Shown in pieces: positions 33,478 through 42,203 of a DNA stretch of 64,000 nucleotides (its first letter is position 1; each line of letters starts with the position of its first letter). The position numbers and the translations under genes are program-made. Origin of the DNA: an uncultured Lachnospiraceae bacterium. GTDB taxonomy: Bacteria; Bacillota; Clostridia; Lachnospirales; Lachnospiraceae. The notes below the pieces were generated by a model. It made no database searches. It had not been told where the DNA came from and saw nothing but the letters and a program-made list of their open reading frames with translations. Location: NCBI GenBank assembly GCA_902781455.1, contig CACZJF010000004.1, positions 101,467-165,466 on the forward strand, read 5' to 3'.

Positions 33478-34539
33478 ATGCATATGCTGTACAGTGTTGT
33501 CATTCCCTGCTATAACTCCTCCCGGACAATCCGTTCTGTCGTAGAGGAGACGATGCAGAAGTTTGAGGAAATGAATCTTGGCCGGCTGGAATTTGTGCTG
33601 GTGGATGACTGCAGCCCGGACGATGGTGCTACCGTGCGTGAGCTGAGAAGTCTTGTTGCGGACTATCCATGCGTCCGCGCGATCGAGCTTGCCAAAAACG
33701 GGGGCCAGCATAACGCGCAGATGGCTGCGCTGAATTATGCGAAGGGTGACTATATCATCTCCATGGATGATGACGGGCAGACCAGCCCGACGCAGCTTCC
33801 AAAGCTGCTGGAAGAAATCGAAAAAGGGTATGATATCGTCTATGCCTATTATCCGGACAAGCACCATTCAAATGGAAGAAATCTCGGGAGCCGTTTCAAT
33901 CAGTGGTCCATGAATGTGCTGATCGGCAAACCGAAGGACATGAAGACCAGTTCCTTCTGGGTGATCCGCCGTTTTGTGCGTGATTACGCGATCCAGTACA
34001 GGAATCCATATACCCATATCCAGGGTGTGTTTCTCAGGGTGACGCGCAACATCAGCTGCGTTGCGGTGGAGCATTTTTCAAGGCAGGTCGGACAGAGCGG
34101 ATATACGTTTAAGAAGCTGGTACAGCTGTGGGCGAACATAATCGGCTTCTCCATTGTCCCGCTGCGCCTGGCAACAATTCTGGGCAATGTCTTTGCCCTG
34201 ACAGGACTGATCGGGATTATCGCAGTGATTATCCGGAAGATTGTCCGCCCGGTGACAGCGATCGGCTGGCCAAGCCTGATGGTTTCCATCTTCTTCTTCT
34301 CAGGCCTGATCCTGATGTTCATGGGGCTGATCGGAGAATACATCGGACGGATCTTTCTGGGAATGAGCAACAATCCGCAGTATGTCGTGCGAAGGATAGA
34401 CGAGCATGGGCAGGCTCCGTTTCTGGAAAATGACTCCGGAGAGCGTTTTTTCAGCAGTGTTTATGACTCCGGCCAGGAGCTGAATGGCCGGAATGCGCGG
34501 CGGAGTAATCTTGACGAAAAGGAGGAAGGTTTGAAATGA
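33478..34539 (+). CDS. GT2 polyprenyl-phosphate glycosyltransferase (CsbB/ArnC/GtrB-like), copy 2
   Basis: This 353-residue paralogue of the GT2 at 30595 has SVVIPCYNSSRTI, a metal motif ISMDDDGQTSP, and an NGGQHNAQMAA segment in the same place. Two membrane spans close the core (ALTGLIGIIAVIIRKI and FFFSGLILMFMGLIGEYIG). It has an extra polar tail of about 45 residues. The start is 33478 or 33484, both after AAGGGG. It overlaps the second ATP-grasp gene by four bases. Confidence 0.9.
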   Translation: MHMLYSVVIPCYNSSRTIRSVVEETMQKFEEMNLGRLEFVLVDDCSPDDGATVRELRSLVADYPCVRAIELAKNGGQHNAQMAALNYAKGDYIISMDDDGQTSPTQLPKLLEEIEKGYDIVYAYYPDKHHSNGRNLGSRFNQWSMNVLIGKPKDMKTSSFWVIRRFVRDYAIQYRNPYTHIQGVFLRVTRNISCVAVEHFSRQVGQSGYTFKKLVQLWANIIGFSIVPLRLATILGNVFALTGLIGIIAVIIRKIVRPVTAIGWPSLMVSIFFFSGLILMFMGLIGEYIGRIFLGMSNNPQYVVRRIDEHGQAPFLENDSGERFFSSVYDSGQELNGRNARRSNLDEKEEGLK

Positions 34540-35714
34540 AAACTCTGATGATCATGGGAGCGGGGATTTACCAGGTTTCGCTGATTAAAACAGCGAAACG
34601 TATGGGAATTCATACGATTGCGGTTTCCATTCCCGGAAACTATCCGGGGTTTGCTTACGCAGATGAAGTACTTCATATCAATACGGTGGACTCCGGCGCG
34701 GTTCTGAAGGCGGCCCGGGAGAAGAAGATAGACGGGATCTGTACTGCCGGGACGGATGTGGCTGTCATGACTATCGGAAAGGTCAATGATGAGCTGGGCC
34801 TGTCAGGCATCTCTTACGAAGCTGCGAAGCTCGCCTGTGACAAGGTTCAGATGAAGGAATGCTATGAGGCCAACCATGTCCGCACAGCCCGTTACCGCAA
34901 GATTTATTTCAATGAGGATGTGAACAGCAAGATCAGGGATCTTGCTTATCCCCTGATTGTAAAGATCGTGGATTCTTCCGGAAGCAGAGGAATTACAAGA
35001 GTGGATTCACCCTCTGATCTGCCCGGCGCGATCCGGAATGCGCAGTCATTTACCCGCAAAGATTATTATATCGTGGAAGAGTTCATCGCCGGCCGGGAAT
35101 TCGGTGCGCAGGCTTTCGTGATGGACGGCAAGGTGCAGTTCATCCTTCCGCATGGCGATTATATCTTTATGGGAAGTACAGGAGTCCCGGCAGGGCATTT
35201 TGCCCCTTATGAACTCAGCGAGGAGCAGGTCAGGGACTGCTATGAGACGACAGAGCGGGCGCTGAAGGCCATGAAACTGGATAACTGTGCCTGCAATTGC
35301 GATTTTATCATGCGCGACGGAAAGACCTATGTCCTTGAGATTGGCGGGAGGAGCGGTGCGACCTGCCTTGCGGAGCTGGTCGGAATCTATTATGGTTTCG
35401 ATTATTATGAGAAGATCATACAGGTTGCGCTCGGAGAGAAGCCGGACTTTCCGACTTCAAAGCATGTGCCGAATGCATCGAAGCTTCTGATGAGTGACAG
35501 GGACGGCGAGATTATCGCCATGGCGAACCGGAACCGGAAGTCTGATCCGAATATCTATGAGGTTGTATTCGACTACACGGTTGGCGATCATGTGAAAAAG
35601 TTCCATGTTGGTCCCAACCGGATCGGGCATGTCATCACGCAGGGGAATACCCTGGCGGAAGCGACAAATGCCCTGGACCGCGCGTTGAAGAACATCTCGA
35701 TTGAAGTGGAGTGA
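34536..35714 (+). CDS. ATP-grasp ligase, copy 2
   Basis: The 392-residue paralogue of the gene at 31533 has the same layout: MIMGAGIYQVSLI at the N-terminus, a GICTAGTDVAVMTIGKV segment, an ATP-binding part with LIVKIVDSSGSRGITRV, and EIGGRSGATCLAELVG near the metal site. The start ATG overlaps the GT2 stop after AAGGAGGAAGG. The duplication of the whole GT2 plus ATP-grasp pair means two related precursors may be made. Confidence 0.85.
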   Translation: MKTLMIMGAGIYQVSLIKTAKRMGIHTIAVSIPGNYPGFAYADEVLHINTVDSGAVLKAAREKKIDGICTAGTDVAVMTIGKVNDELGLSGISYEAAKLACDKVQMKECYEANHVRTARYRKIYFNEDVNSKIRDLAYPLIVKIVDSSGSRGITRVDSPSDLPGAIRNAQSFTRKDYYIVEEFIAGREFGAQAFVMDGKVQFILPHGDYIFMGSTGVPAGHFAPYELSEEQVRDCYETTERALKAMKLDNCACNCDFIMRDGKTYVLEIGGRSGATCLAELVGIYYGFDYYEKIIQVALGEKPDFPTSKHVPNASKLLMSDRDGEIIAMANRNRKSDPNIYEVVFDYTVGDHVKKFHVGPNRIGHVITQGNTLAEATNALDRALKNISIEVE

Positions 35715-35763
35715 ATGCGGATCAGAATCACAGAAGTACAAAGAGATCCGCCGGAGGAACCAA

Positions 35764-37053
35764 ATGCTGGAAAATGTGCAGAAAAAAATGATGAACGGTT
35801 ACATCCTGACAGACCTTCCCCGGATGAGCTGCCAGGTGCCGAAGAATTTCTCCAGGGTGATGCAGCTGCAGCGCGAAAGAGTCCAGGCGCTTATGAAGTG
35901 CGCCTGGAAGATTCCGTTTTACCGGGAGCGGTTTGAGAAGGCAGGAGTGAGGCCGGAGGACATCCGTACGGGAGACGACCTGACGAAGCTGCCGGTTCTG
36001 ACGAAGGATGAGCTGCGCGAGTGGATGGGCTCTTTGAAGGATCTTCCACAGTACAGGGACTGGATCTGTGATACAACCTCCGGATCTACCGGAAAGCCTG
36101 TGTCGGTCCTGTTCTCCCCCAGGGAGAAGGCATACATGAAAGCGAACTGGTACCGTGTCATGCTATGCTGCGGATACAACCCTCTCAAGGGAAAGATGAT
36201 GAGCCGCATCAATATGCATGATGTGAATCCCGGCGGGCAGGATACTTACCTTCAGAAGCTGGGTCTGTTCCGGCATGCCTTTGTTGACCAGTATGCGCCG
36301 GAGGAAGAGGTGATCGACAAGATCAATGCATACAGGCCGGACTGGCTTTATATGAATAAGACAGAGCTGATGCGTCTTGTTCTGTACGCAAAGCGCACCG
36401 GGAAGAAGATCTTTCACCCGAAGTTCTACGATCCGATTTCCGAGAAGGTGACAGAGAATGACCGTGCGCTGTTTATCGAGCAGCTGGGGGAGGGGATTAT
36501 CGATTCCTACGGGACGGCGGAAACAGGTGCCTGCATGCTGCGCCTTCCCGGGAAAGATTATTATGTGGTCCACAATGATTCCTTTGTGGTGAATGTGATT
36601 GACGACAACGGGAAGATGGCGCGGCAGGGACGTGTCATTATCACACCCCTTTATAAAAAGGATCTGCCGCTGATCAATTACGAAGTCGGTGACAGGGCGG
36701 TCATGCGGACTTCACAGGGCGTGCATTTTATCACGAACATGGAAGGCCGCCTGAACGATTATTTCCGCTATGAGGATGGAAGGGTCACCAGCTTCTTTGA
36801 GGTGACGCCGGTCATCGCACATTGCCCGGATATCCTGCAGATTCGTTTCATCCAGAAGACCTGGGACCTGATTCATGTGCAGATTGTCCGGGATGAGCAG
36901 GCGGACATGACCCGGGCAGAACTTGAGGAATACCTGACAACTTCACTGAACCAGATTTTCAAACAGCCGTTTACGTTTGAGTTTGAGTGGATGCAGGTGA
37001 TTCCTCCTGACAAGAACGGAAAGCTGCGCATGATTGTCTGTGAGGCAGAATAA
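35764..37053 (+). CDS. PaaK/CapK-like adenylate-forming enzyme
   Basis: The 429-residue protein belongs to the phenylacetate-CoA-ligase-like (PaaK/CapK) group of the ANL superfamily, which activate carboxylic acids as AMP esters. Seen: the P-loop-like DTTSGSTGKPVSVLFS near residue 105, the YGTAETG adenylation motif and YEVGDRAVM. CapK-type members occur in capsule loci. The start at 35764 follows GGAGG; the reading frame is open 21 codons further up, overlapping the ATP-grasp gene. The acid it activates is unknown. Confidence 0.85.
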   Translation: MLENVQKKMMNGYILTDLPRMSCQVPKNFSRVMQLQRERVQALMKCAWKIPFYRERFEKAGVRPEDIRTGDDLTKLPVLTKDELREWMGSLKDLPQYRDWICDTTSGSTGKPVSVLFSPREKAYMKANWYRVMLCCGYNPLKGKMMSRINMHDVNPGGQDTYLQKLGLFRHAFVDQYAPEEEVIDKINAYRPDWLYMNKTELMRLVLYAKRTGKKIFHPKFYDPISEKVTENDRALFIEQLGEGIIDSYGTAETGACMLRLPGKDYYVVHNDSFVVNVIDDNGKMARQGRVIITPLYKKDLPLINYEVGDRAVMRTSQGVHFITNMEGRLNDYFRYEDGRVTSFFEVTPVIAHCPDILQIRFIQKTWDLIHVQIVRDEQADMTRAELEEYLTTSLNQIFKQPFTFEFEWMQVIPPDKNGKLRMIVCEAE

Positions 37054-37081
37054 ACAGCCGGGAGAGAAGGAGAAAGGTATT

Positions 37082-37855
37082 GTGAAGCGAATGGGAAATG
37101 TGAAAGGGGCGAAACGAATTCTGTGTCTGTTGTTTCTTGTCGGTATCCTTGCAGCTGGAGCCGGATTCATGCCGGTGATGGCTTCGGCGGAGGAGGGCGA
37201 CCATGGAGTGCATCTCGACCAGGTGCATACGATCTACTGGAGGGCGACTCTTAATAAGACTGTCAAAAGAGGCAAGAAGGTGCTGGCGAAATCCGGCACG
37301 AAGGTCATTGTGACAAAGCGTGGCTACGGCCGAAGTAAAAAGAGCACGATTGTCTATAAAACAGGGAAAAAGAAGATCAGCGTTCCGAATTCCTGGCTCT
37401 CGTTCAAGTCTGATATTACATCCATCAGCAAAGAAGGCGACTACAATCTGGAGACGAAGGAAGCTTTCATCAACAGAAAGACCAGGGTAAAGAAAAAGGA
37501 AAAGTACGTGGTCTGGGTGAGCCTGGATAAGCAGAGGGTGAATATATTCAAGGCTGAGAGCAAGGGAAAGAATAAAACCTGGAAACTATCCTGCGTTTAC
37601 AAGTGTTCTACCGGAAATGTCCATACGCCGACCAAGGCAGGCTGGTGGAAGGTCGGCTTTAAGAGAAAAACATTCAGCGGCCTTTTGTGGTTTACGGAAG
37701 TTGTCGGCGGCGGCATGCATAAGTGGCCCGGCCCGATCAACAAAAAACAGTACGGAAAGCGTACCGCGTCACGTGGCTGCATCAGACTGTCGAAGAAGGA
37801 CGCGCATGCGGTATATAAGAAAATCAAGGTTGGAACGAGAGTGCTGGTGTACTGA
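37082..37855 (+). CDS. Secreted L,D-transpeptidase (YkuD domain), paralogue 3
   Basis: The 257-residue paralogue of the genes at 9267 and 10827 has a signal peptide (ILCLLFLVGILAAGAGF, cleaved near ASA), a basic domain starting IYWRATLNK, and a YkuD domain with C233 in SRGCIR and its His in the GGMHKWP segment. It starts with GTG at 37082 about nine bases after AAGGAG (ATG at 37091 is the alternative). It follows the adenylating enzyme by 28 bases, so a wall cross-linker seems to be part of the glycan transcript. Confidence 0.85.
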   Translation: MKRMGNVKGAKRILCLLFLVGILAAGAGFMPVMASAEEGDHGVHLDQVHTIYWRATLNKTVKRGKKVLAKSGTKVIVTKRGYGRSKKSTIVYKTGKKKISVPNSWLSFKSDITSISKEGDYNLETKEAFINRKTRVKKKEKYVVWVSLDKQRVNIFKAESKGKNKTWKLSCVYKCSTGNVHTPTKAGWWKVGFKRKTFSGLLWFTEVVGGGMHKWPGPINKKQYGKRTASRGCIRLSKKDAHAVYKKIKVGTRVLVY

Positions 37856-37896
37856 CTGTAGCTGCTGTCTCCCGGCAGGGTATGCCTTTCGTCCTA

Positions 37897-37925
37897 TGGA
37901 TTTCACCTTACAGATATGGTATGAT
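37897..37925 (+). promoter_or_regulatory. Sigma-A promoter with extended -10 for pyrH
   Basis: TGGATT (37897-37902), a 17-base spacer and TATGAT (37920-37925) preceded by TGG. Confidence 0.55.
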
Positions 37926-37964
37926 TCTGACTGTTAAGACCAATAAACAGCTGAAGGAGAAAGC

Positions 37965-38660
37965 ATGAAGAGAATACTGCTGAAGCTAAGCGGTGAAGCG
38001 CTTGCAGGAGATCGGAAAACCGGATTTGACGAGGAGACGGTATTGGGGATTGCCGCCCAGGTTAAGGAGCTTGTGACAGGAGGCATGCAGATTGCCATCG
38101 TTACGGGTGGAGGAAACTTCTGGAGAGGACGGTCCAGCCGGAACATTGACCGGACGAAGGCAGACCAGATCGGGATGCTTGCCACTGTGATGAACTGTAT
38201 CTATGTCTCGGAGATTTTCCGCTCGCAGGGGTTGCAGACCCGTGTGATGACACCCTTCCTGTGCGGTGATGCAGCCCAGCTGTTTACCAAAGATGCGGCA
38301 GTACATGCACTGGAGGACGGCGAGGTTGTCTTCTTTGCCGGTGGTACAGGACACCCTTACTTCTCGACGGATACGGCAACGCTTCTGCGTGCGGTCGAGA
38401 TTGAGGCGGATACGATTCTTCTGGCAAAGTCAATCGACGGCGTGTACGATGACGATCCGCATGATAACCCGAATGCGCGGAAGTACCGGACGGTTACAAT
38501 CGACGAGGTGATCGAAAAGAATCTGAAGGTGGTGGATTTGACGGCCTCCATCCTGGCAAGGGAAAACCGGATGAGTATGTATGTGTTTGGACTGAATGAG
38601 GAGAACAGTATCGTACGGGCCGCCCGCGGGACAATTGACGGTACATCGGTCACGGTCTGA
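37965..38660 (+). CDS. pyrH: UMP kinase
   Basis: UMP kinase phosphorylates UMP to UDP for nucleotide and cell-wall precursor supply. The 231-residue protein starts KRILLKLSGEAL, the amino-acid-kinase signature, with VTGGGNFWRG, and ends in the uridylate-kinase segment FGLNEENSIVRAARG. It heads the conserved cluster pyrH-frr-uppS-cdsA-dxr-rseP. The start follows AAGGAG. Confidence 0.97.
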   Translation: MKRILLKLSGEALAGDRKTGFDEETVLGIAAQVKELVTGGMQIAIVTGGGNFWRGRSSRNIDRTKADQIGMLATVMNCIYVSEIFRSQGLQTRVMTPFLCGDAAQLFTKDAAVHALEDGEVVFFAGGTGHPYFSTDTATLLRAVEIEADTILLAKSIDGVYDDDPHDNPNARKYRTVTIDEVIEKNLKVVDLTASILARENRMSMYVFGLNEENSIVRAARGTIDGTSVTV

Positions 38661-38766
38661 AGGACAGACCAAGCTGGTGTACTGACGCTGATGACAGAAA
38701 CAGACAGGAAGAACCGCGGGTGCGGTATCCTGACAAAGAACAAGAGAACCAGAAAGGGGAAGGACA

Positions 38767-39315
38767 ATGGACAGCAGACTGAATCCGTATGTGGAAAAGA
38801 TGGGCAAGACACTTTCGAACCTGGAGGAGGAATTCAAGACCATCCGCGCAGGCCGCGCAAACCCTGCTGTAATCAGCAAGGTACGTGTCGATTATTATGG
38901 CTCGCAGGTTCCGGTTTCCCAGGTGGGCAATATCACGGTGCCGGAGGCGAGGATCCTGCAGATCGCGCCATGGGAGCCGAATATGATCAAGGAAGTGATA
39001 AAGGCACTTAACATGGCGGATATCGGTATCAATCCGACGACGGACGGCAAGGTGATCAGGCTTGTGTTTCCTGAGCTTACGGAAGAGCGCAGAAAGGACC
39101 TGACCAAGGATGTCAAGAAAAAGGGCGAAGCCGCTAAGGTCGCCGTGCGGAATATCCGCCGTGATGCGGACAAGTCCTTTAAGAAGCTGAAAGATGAGAT
39201 CTCAGAGGATGAGGTTGCCGATCTTCAGGATGAACTCCAGAAGGAGACAGACGCAAAAGTCAAGGAGATTGATAAGATGGTCGAGGAAAAGTCCAAGGAT
39301 ATCCTGACCGTCTGA
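38767..39315 (+). CDS. frr: Ribosome recycling factor
   Basis: RRF splits the post-termination ribosome together with EF-G. The 182-residue protein has the family signatures FKTIRAGRANPAVI, VDYYGSQVPVSQVGNITVPEARIL in part, and the C-terminal helix with DLQDELQKETD. Its length is typical. It lies 106 bases after pyrH with a ribosome binding site AAAGGGGAAGG. Confidence 0.97.
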   Translation: MDSRLNPYVEKMGKTLSNLEEEFKTIRAGRANPAVISKVRVDYYGSQVPVSQVGNITVPEARILQIAPWEPNMIKEVIKALNMADIGINPTTDGKVIRLVFPELTEERRKDLTKDVKKKGEAAKVAVRNIRRDADKSFKKLKDEISEDEVADLQDELQKETDAKVKEIDKMVEEKSKDILTV

Positions 39316-39365
39316 TGACAGTTCAGCCGGTCTTTTACCCGGCTAAGCGTGAAGACGCATTTTAC

Positions 39366-39395
39366 TTCGTCGTGGGTGCATGCCCGCGGCGAAGT
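39366..39395 (+). other. Hairpin in the frr-uppS gap
   Basis: CTTCG ... CGAAG arms enclose GGG/CCC with a TGCATG loop. There is no T-tract, so it is more likely an mRNA stability element than a terminator. Confidence 0.3.
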
Positions 39396-39484
39396 TTGGT
39401 ATCAGTGGAAACAGCGCTGCCGGTGTCCGGGCAGATCCGGAAGGGAAGGACCGCCGGAAGACACAGGCCAAAGAGGAGAGGATT

Positions 39485-40204
39485 ATGGAGATACCGCGCC
39501 ATGTGGCGATCATACTGGATGGAAACGGACGATGGGCGAAGTCCAGGAACATGCCCCGCAATTACGGGCATGTGAAGGGGGCGGCCAATGTGGAAGTCAT
39601 CTGCCGGGCCGCGGACGAACTCGGGATCAAATACCTGACCGTGTACCTGTTTTCCACGGAGAACTGGAGACGGAGCCAGGACGAAGTGAAGGCGCTGATG
39701 AAGCTTTTTCACAGCTATACCCGCACCGCGATCCGTCAGGCAAGAGAGAACAATATGCGGTGCCGGATCCTCGGAAAACAGGAGGAACTGGACGACACGC
39801 TTCGGAAGAATCTGAAAGAGCTGGTGGAGAGCTCCAAAAACAACACGGGGCTTAACTTCCAGCTTGCGATCAACTACGGAAGCCGGGACGAGATCGTGCG
39901 GGCAGTCCGGAATCTCGCTGCCGATGTGAAGGAAGGCCGGATTGCCGATCCTTCTGAGATTACGGAGGAATCCATCTCCTCCCGCCTGGACACGGCGGAT
40001 ATTCCTGACCCGGACCTTCTCATCCGGACCAGCGGAGAGATGAGGCTGAGCAATTATCTGATGTGGCAGCTGTCCTACGCGGAATTGTATTTCACCAGCA
40101 CGCCGTGGCCTGCGTTTTCAAAAAAAGACCTGGAACTCGCAATCGAAGAATACAACAAAAGAACACGCCGGTACGGCGGACTGAAGAAGGACGAGGAGGA
40201 TTGA
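39485..40204 (+). CDS. uppS: Undecaprenyl diphosphate synthase (cis-prenyltransferase)
   Basis: This enzyme makes the C55 isoprenoid carrier for peptidoglycan and other surface glycans, including the lipid-linked sugars proposed for the 24-37 kb locus. The 239-residue protein has ILDGNGRWAKSRNMPR with the catalytic Asp, VYLFSTENWRR, and the C-terminal LLIRTSGEMRLSNYLMWQ. The start at 39485 follows GAGGAGAGG; an in-frame upstream ATG would add 35 non-homologous residues. Confidence 0.96.
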   Translation: MEIPRHVAIILDGNGRWAKSRNMPRNYGHVKGAANVEVICRAADELGIKYLTVYLFSTENWRRSQDEVKALMKLFHSYTRTAIRQARENNMRCRILGKQEELDDTLRKNLKELVESSKNNTGLNFQLAINYGSRDEIVRAVRNLAADVKEGRIADPSEITEESISSRLDTADIPDPDLLIRTSGEMRLSNYLMWQLSYAELYFTSTPWPAFSKKDLELAIEEYNKRTRRYGGLKKDEED

Positions 40205-40209
40205 CAGCC

Positions 40210-41022
40210 ATGTTTGTTACCAGACTGATCAGCGGAGCGATTCTGCTTGCTGTTATGATAGGAGCTGTGTGCATCAGCGGACCGGTGCTGTTTTTTTTCC
40301 TTCTGGCCATCTCACTGATCGGCATGTTTGAGCTCTACCGCGCGACCGGCGTCAGGTCAGAATCGGAAAACCTGATGACTGTCTGCGCTTATATCGGCGC
40401 GGCGGGATTCTATACGCTTGTCTGGTTCGGCCTGAAGGACTACTATCTGGCCGGTGTTTCGGCAGCCATGATCCTGCTGCTGTTTGTGTATGTGTTTCTG
40501 TTTCCGAAGTATCACGCCAGCCAGCTGATGTGTGCGTGTTTCGGAATTCTGTATGTCGCTGTCAGCCTGAGTTTTATCTATCAGACAAGATGCCTGACAG
40601 ACGGACAGTTCTCTGTATGGCTGATCTTCATCTGCTCGTGGGGCAGCGATACGATGGCATATGTCGCGGGCAGGCTGTTTGGAAAGCATAAGATGGCTCC
40701 TGTGCTCAGTCCGAAGAAAACGGTGGAGGGTGCTGTCGGAGGCGTGGCCGGAGCGGCGCTGATCGGTGCCATCTACGCCGCGGTGATCGGGCAGTTCCTG
40801 CAGTCGGCAGGCAGCAAGGTTCTGGTCTATGCCATGATCAGTGCCGTCGGTGCCCTGGTGTCTATGACCGGAGACCTTGCGGCATCCGCGATCAAGCGCA
40901 ACCATGACATCAAAGACTACGGGAATCTGATTCCGGGTCATGGAGGGATTCTGGACCGTTTTGATTCCGTCATTATCACAGCGCCGATTATCTATATGCT
41001 TGCGTATGCTGCCGGTGGCTGA
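40210..41022 (+). CDS. cdsA: Phosphatidate cytidylyltransferase
   Basis: CdsA makes CDP-diacylglycerol for phospholipid synthesis in the membrane. The 270-residue polytopic protein has the family signature at the C-terminus: KRNHDIKDYGNLIPGHGG followed by ILDRFDS. The start ATG at 40210 is five bases after the uppS stop. A much earlier in-frame ATG inside uppS is rejected. Confidence 0.95.
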   Translation: MFVTRLISGAILLAVMIGAVCISGPVLFFFLLAISLIGMFELYRATGVRSESENLMTVCAYIGAAGFYTLVWFGLKDYYLAGVSAAMILLLFVYVFLFPKYHASQLMCACFGILYVAVSLSFIYQTRCLTDGQFSVWLIFICSWGSDTMAYVAGRLFGKHKMAPVLSPKKTVEGAVGGVAGAALIGAIYAAVIGQFLQSAGSKVLVYAMISAVGALVSMTGDLAASAIKRNHDIKDYGNLIPGHGGILDRFDSVIITAPIIYMLAYAAGG

Positions 41023-41042
41023 AGCGAGGAGAGAAAGATACG

Positions 41043-42176
41043 ATGAAAACGATCTCTGTTCTGGGAAGTACAGGTTCTATCGGTACACAGACGCTCGATG
41101 TGGTGAGACACCATCCGGACATCAGGGTTGCCGCTCTGACGGCAGGCAGGAATGTGCGGCTTCTGGAGGAGCAGATCAGGGAATTCCGGCCGCAGACAGC
41201 AGTTCTTTCCGATGAGACGGCGGCCGGAGACCTGAAACCGCGTGTCAGGGATCTCGATGTACGGATCCTCAGCGGCATGGATGGACTGATTGAGGCAGCT
41301 TCTGGTCCTGACGTGGATATGACCGTTACCGCGATCGTCGGAATGATCGGCATACGTCCTACCATTGCTGCGATCCGCGCCGGCAAGGACATCGCCCTGG
41401 CAAACAAGGAAACGCTTGTGACGGCAGGTCATCTGATCATGCCGCTGGCAAAGGAATACGGCGTAAAGATCCTGCCGGTGGATTCCGAGCATTCCGCCAT
41501 CTTCCAGTCTCTGAACGGAGAGCGGTATGACAGGATTGAGAAGATCCTGCTGACCTGCTCCGGAGGTCCGTTCCGGGGTATGAGCGCACAGGAACTTGAG
41601 AAGGTTACAGTGGAGGATGCGCTGCGGCATCCGAACTGGAACATGGGGCCGAAGATTACCGTTGACAGCGCGACACTGGTCAACAAAGGACTGGAAGTGA
41701 TGGAAGCCGGCTGGCTGTTTGGCGTGGACGCAGACCGGATTGAAGTGGTTGTCCAGCCGCAGAGTGTGATTCATTCCGCTGTTCAGTTTGTGGACGGCGC
41801 TGTGATCGCGCAGCTGGGAACACCGGATATGCGGCTCCCGATCCAGTATGCGCTCTTCTGGCCGGACAGGAGAGGGATGGATACGCAGCGGCTTGACCTG
41901 TTTGCGTTGAAGGAACTGACATTCCTCAGACCGGACACGGAAGTGTTCCGCGGCCTGCCGCTGGCCCTTCGCGCGATGAAGGCGGGAGGCACCATGCCGA
42001 CCGTGTTCAACGCGGCCAATGAAAAGGCGGTGGCGAAGTTCCTCGCGCATGAGATCCGGTTTACGGATATCTGCCGGATCATCGAGTCCTGCATGGACGC
42101 GCACACCGTGCAGCCCGAACCTTCTCTGGATGCCATTCTGGAGACAGAGAAAGAAGTATATGCCCGCATCGGCTGA
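41043..42176 (+). CDS. dxr: 1-deoxy-D-xylulose 5-phosphate reductoisomerase
   Basis: This enzyme makes MEP with NADPH, the committed step of the non-mevalonate isoprenoid route that feeds UppS. The 377-residue protein has the NADPH loop GSTGSIGTQTL, ANKETLVTAG, the DSEHSAIFQ metal site, and CSGGPFRG. It is in the usual order cdsA-dxr-rseP. The start follows GAGGAGAGAAAG. Confidence 0.96.
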   Translation: MKTISVLGSTGSIGTQTLDVVRHHPDIRVAALTAGRNVRLLEEQIREFRPQTAVLSDETAAGDLKPRVRDLDVRILSGMDGLIEAASGPDVDMTVTAIVGMIGIRPTIAAIRAGKDIALANKETLVTAGHLIMPLAKEYGVKILPVDSEHSAIFQSLNGERYDRIEKILLTCSGGPFRGMSAQELEKVTVEDALRHPNWNMGPKITVDSATLVNKGLEVMEAGWLFGVDADRIEVVVQPQSVIHSAVQFVDGAVIAQLGTPDMRLPIQYALFWPDRRGMDTQRLDLFALKELTFLRPDTEVFRGLPLALRAMKAGGTMPTVFNAANEKAVAKFLAHEIRFTDICRIIESCMDAHTVQPEPSLDAILETEKEVYARIG

Positions 42177-42203
42177 TCCGACGGCGTTGTATCTGGAGAC
42201 AAT

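Noticed and set aside
37082-37855. Loss of the L,D-transpeptidase His because KHT became KRT in the third paralogue
   Set aside because: The catalytic His lies about 16 residues before the motif Ser (MHKW) and is present; the KHT His is not the catalytic one.
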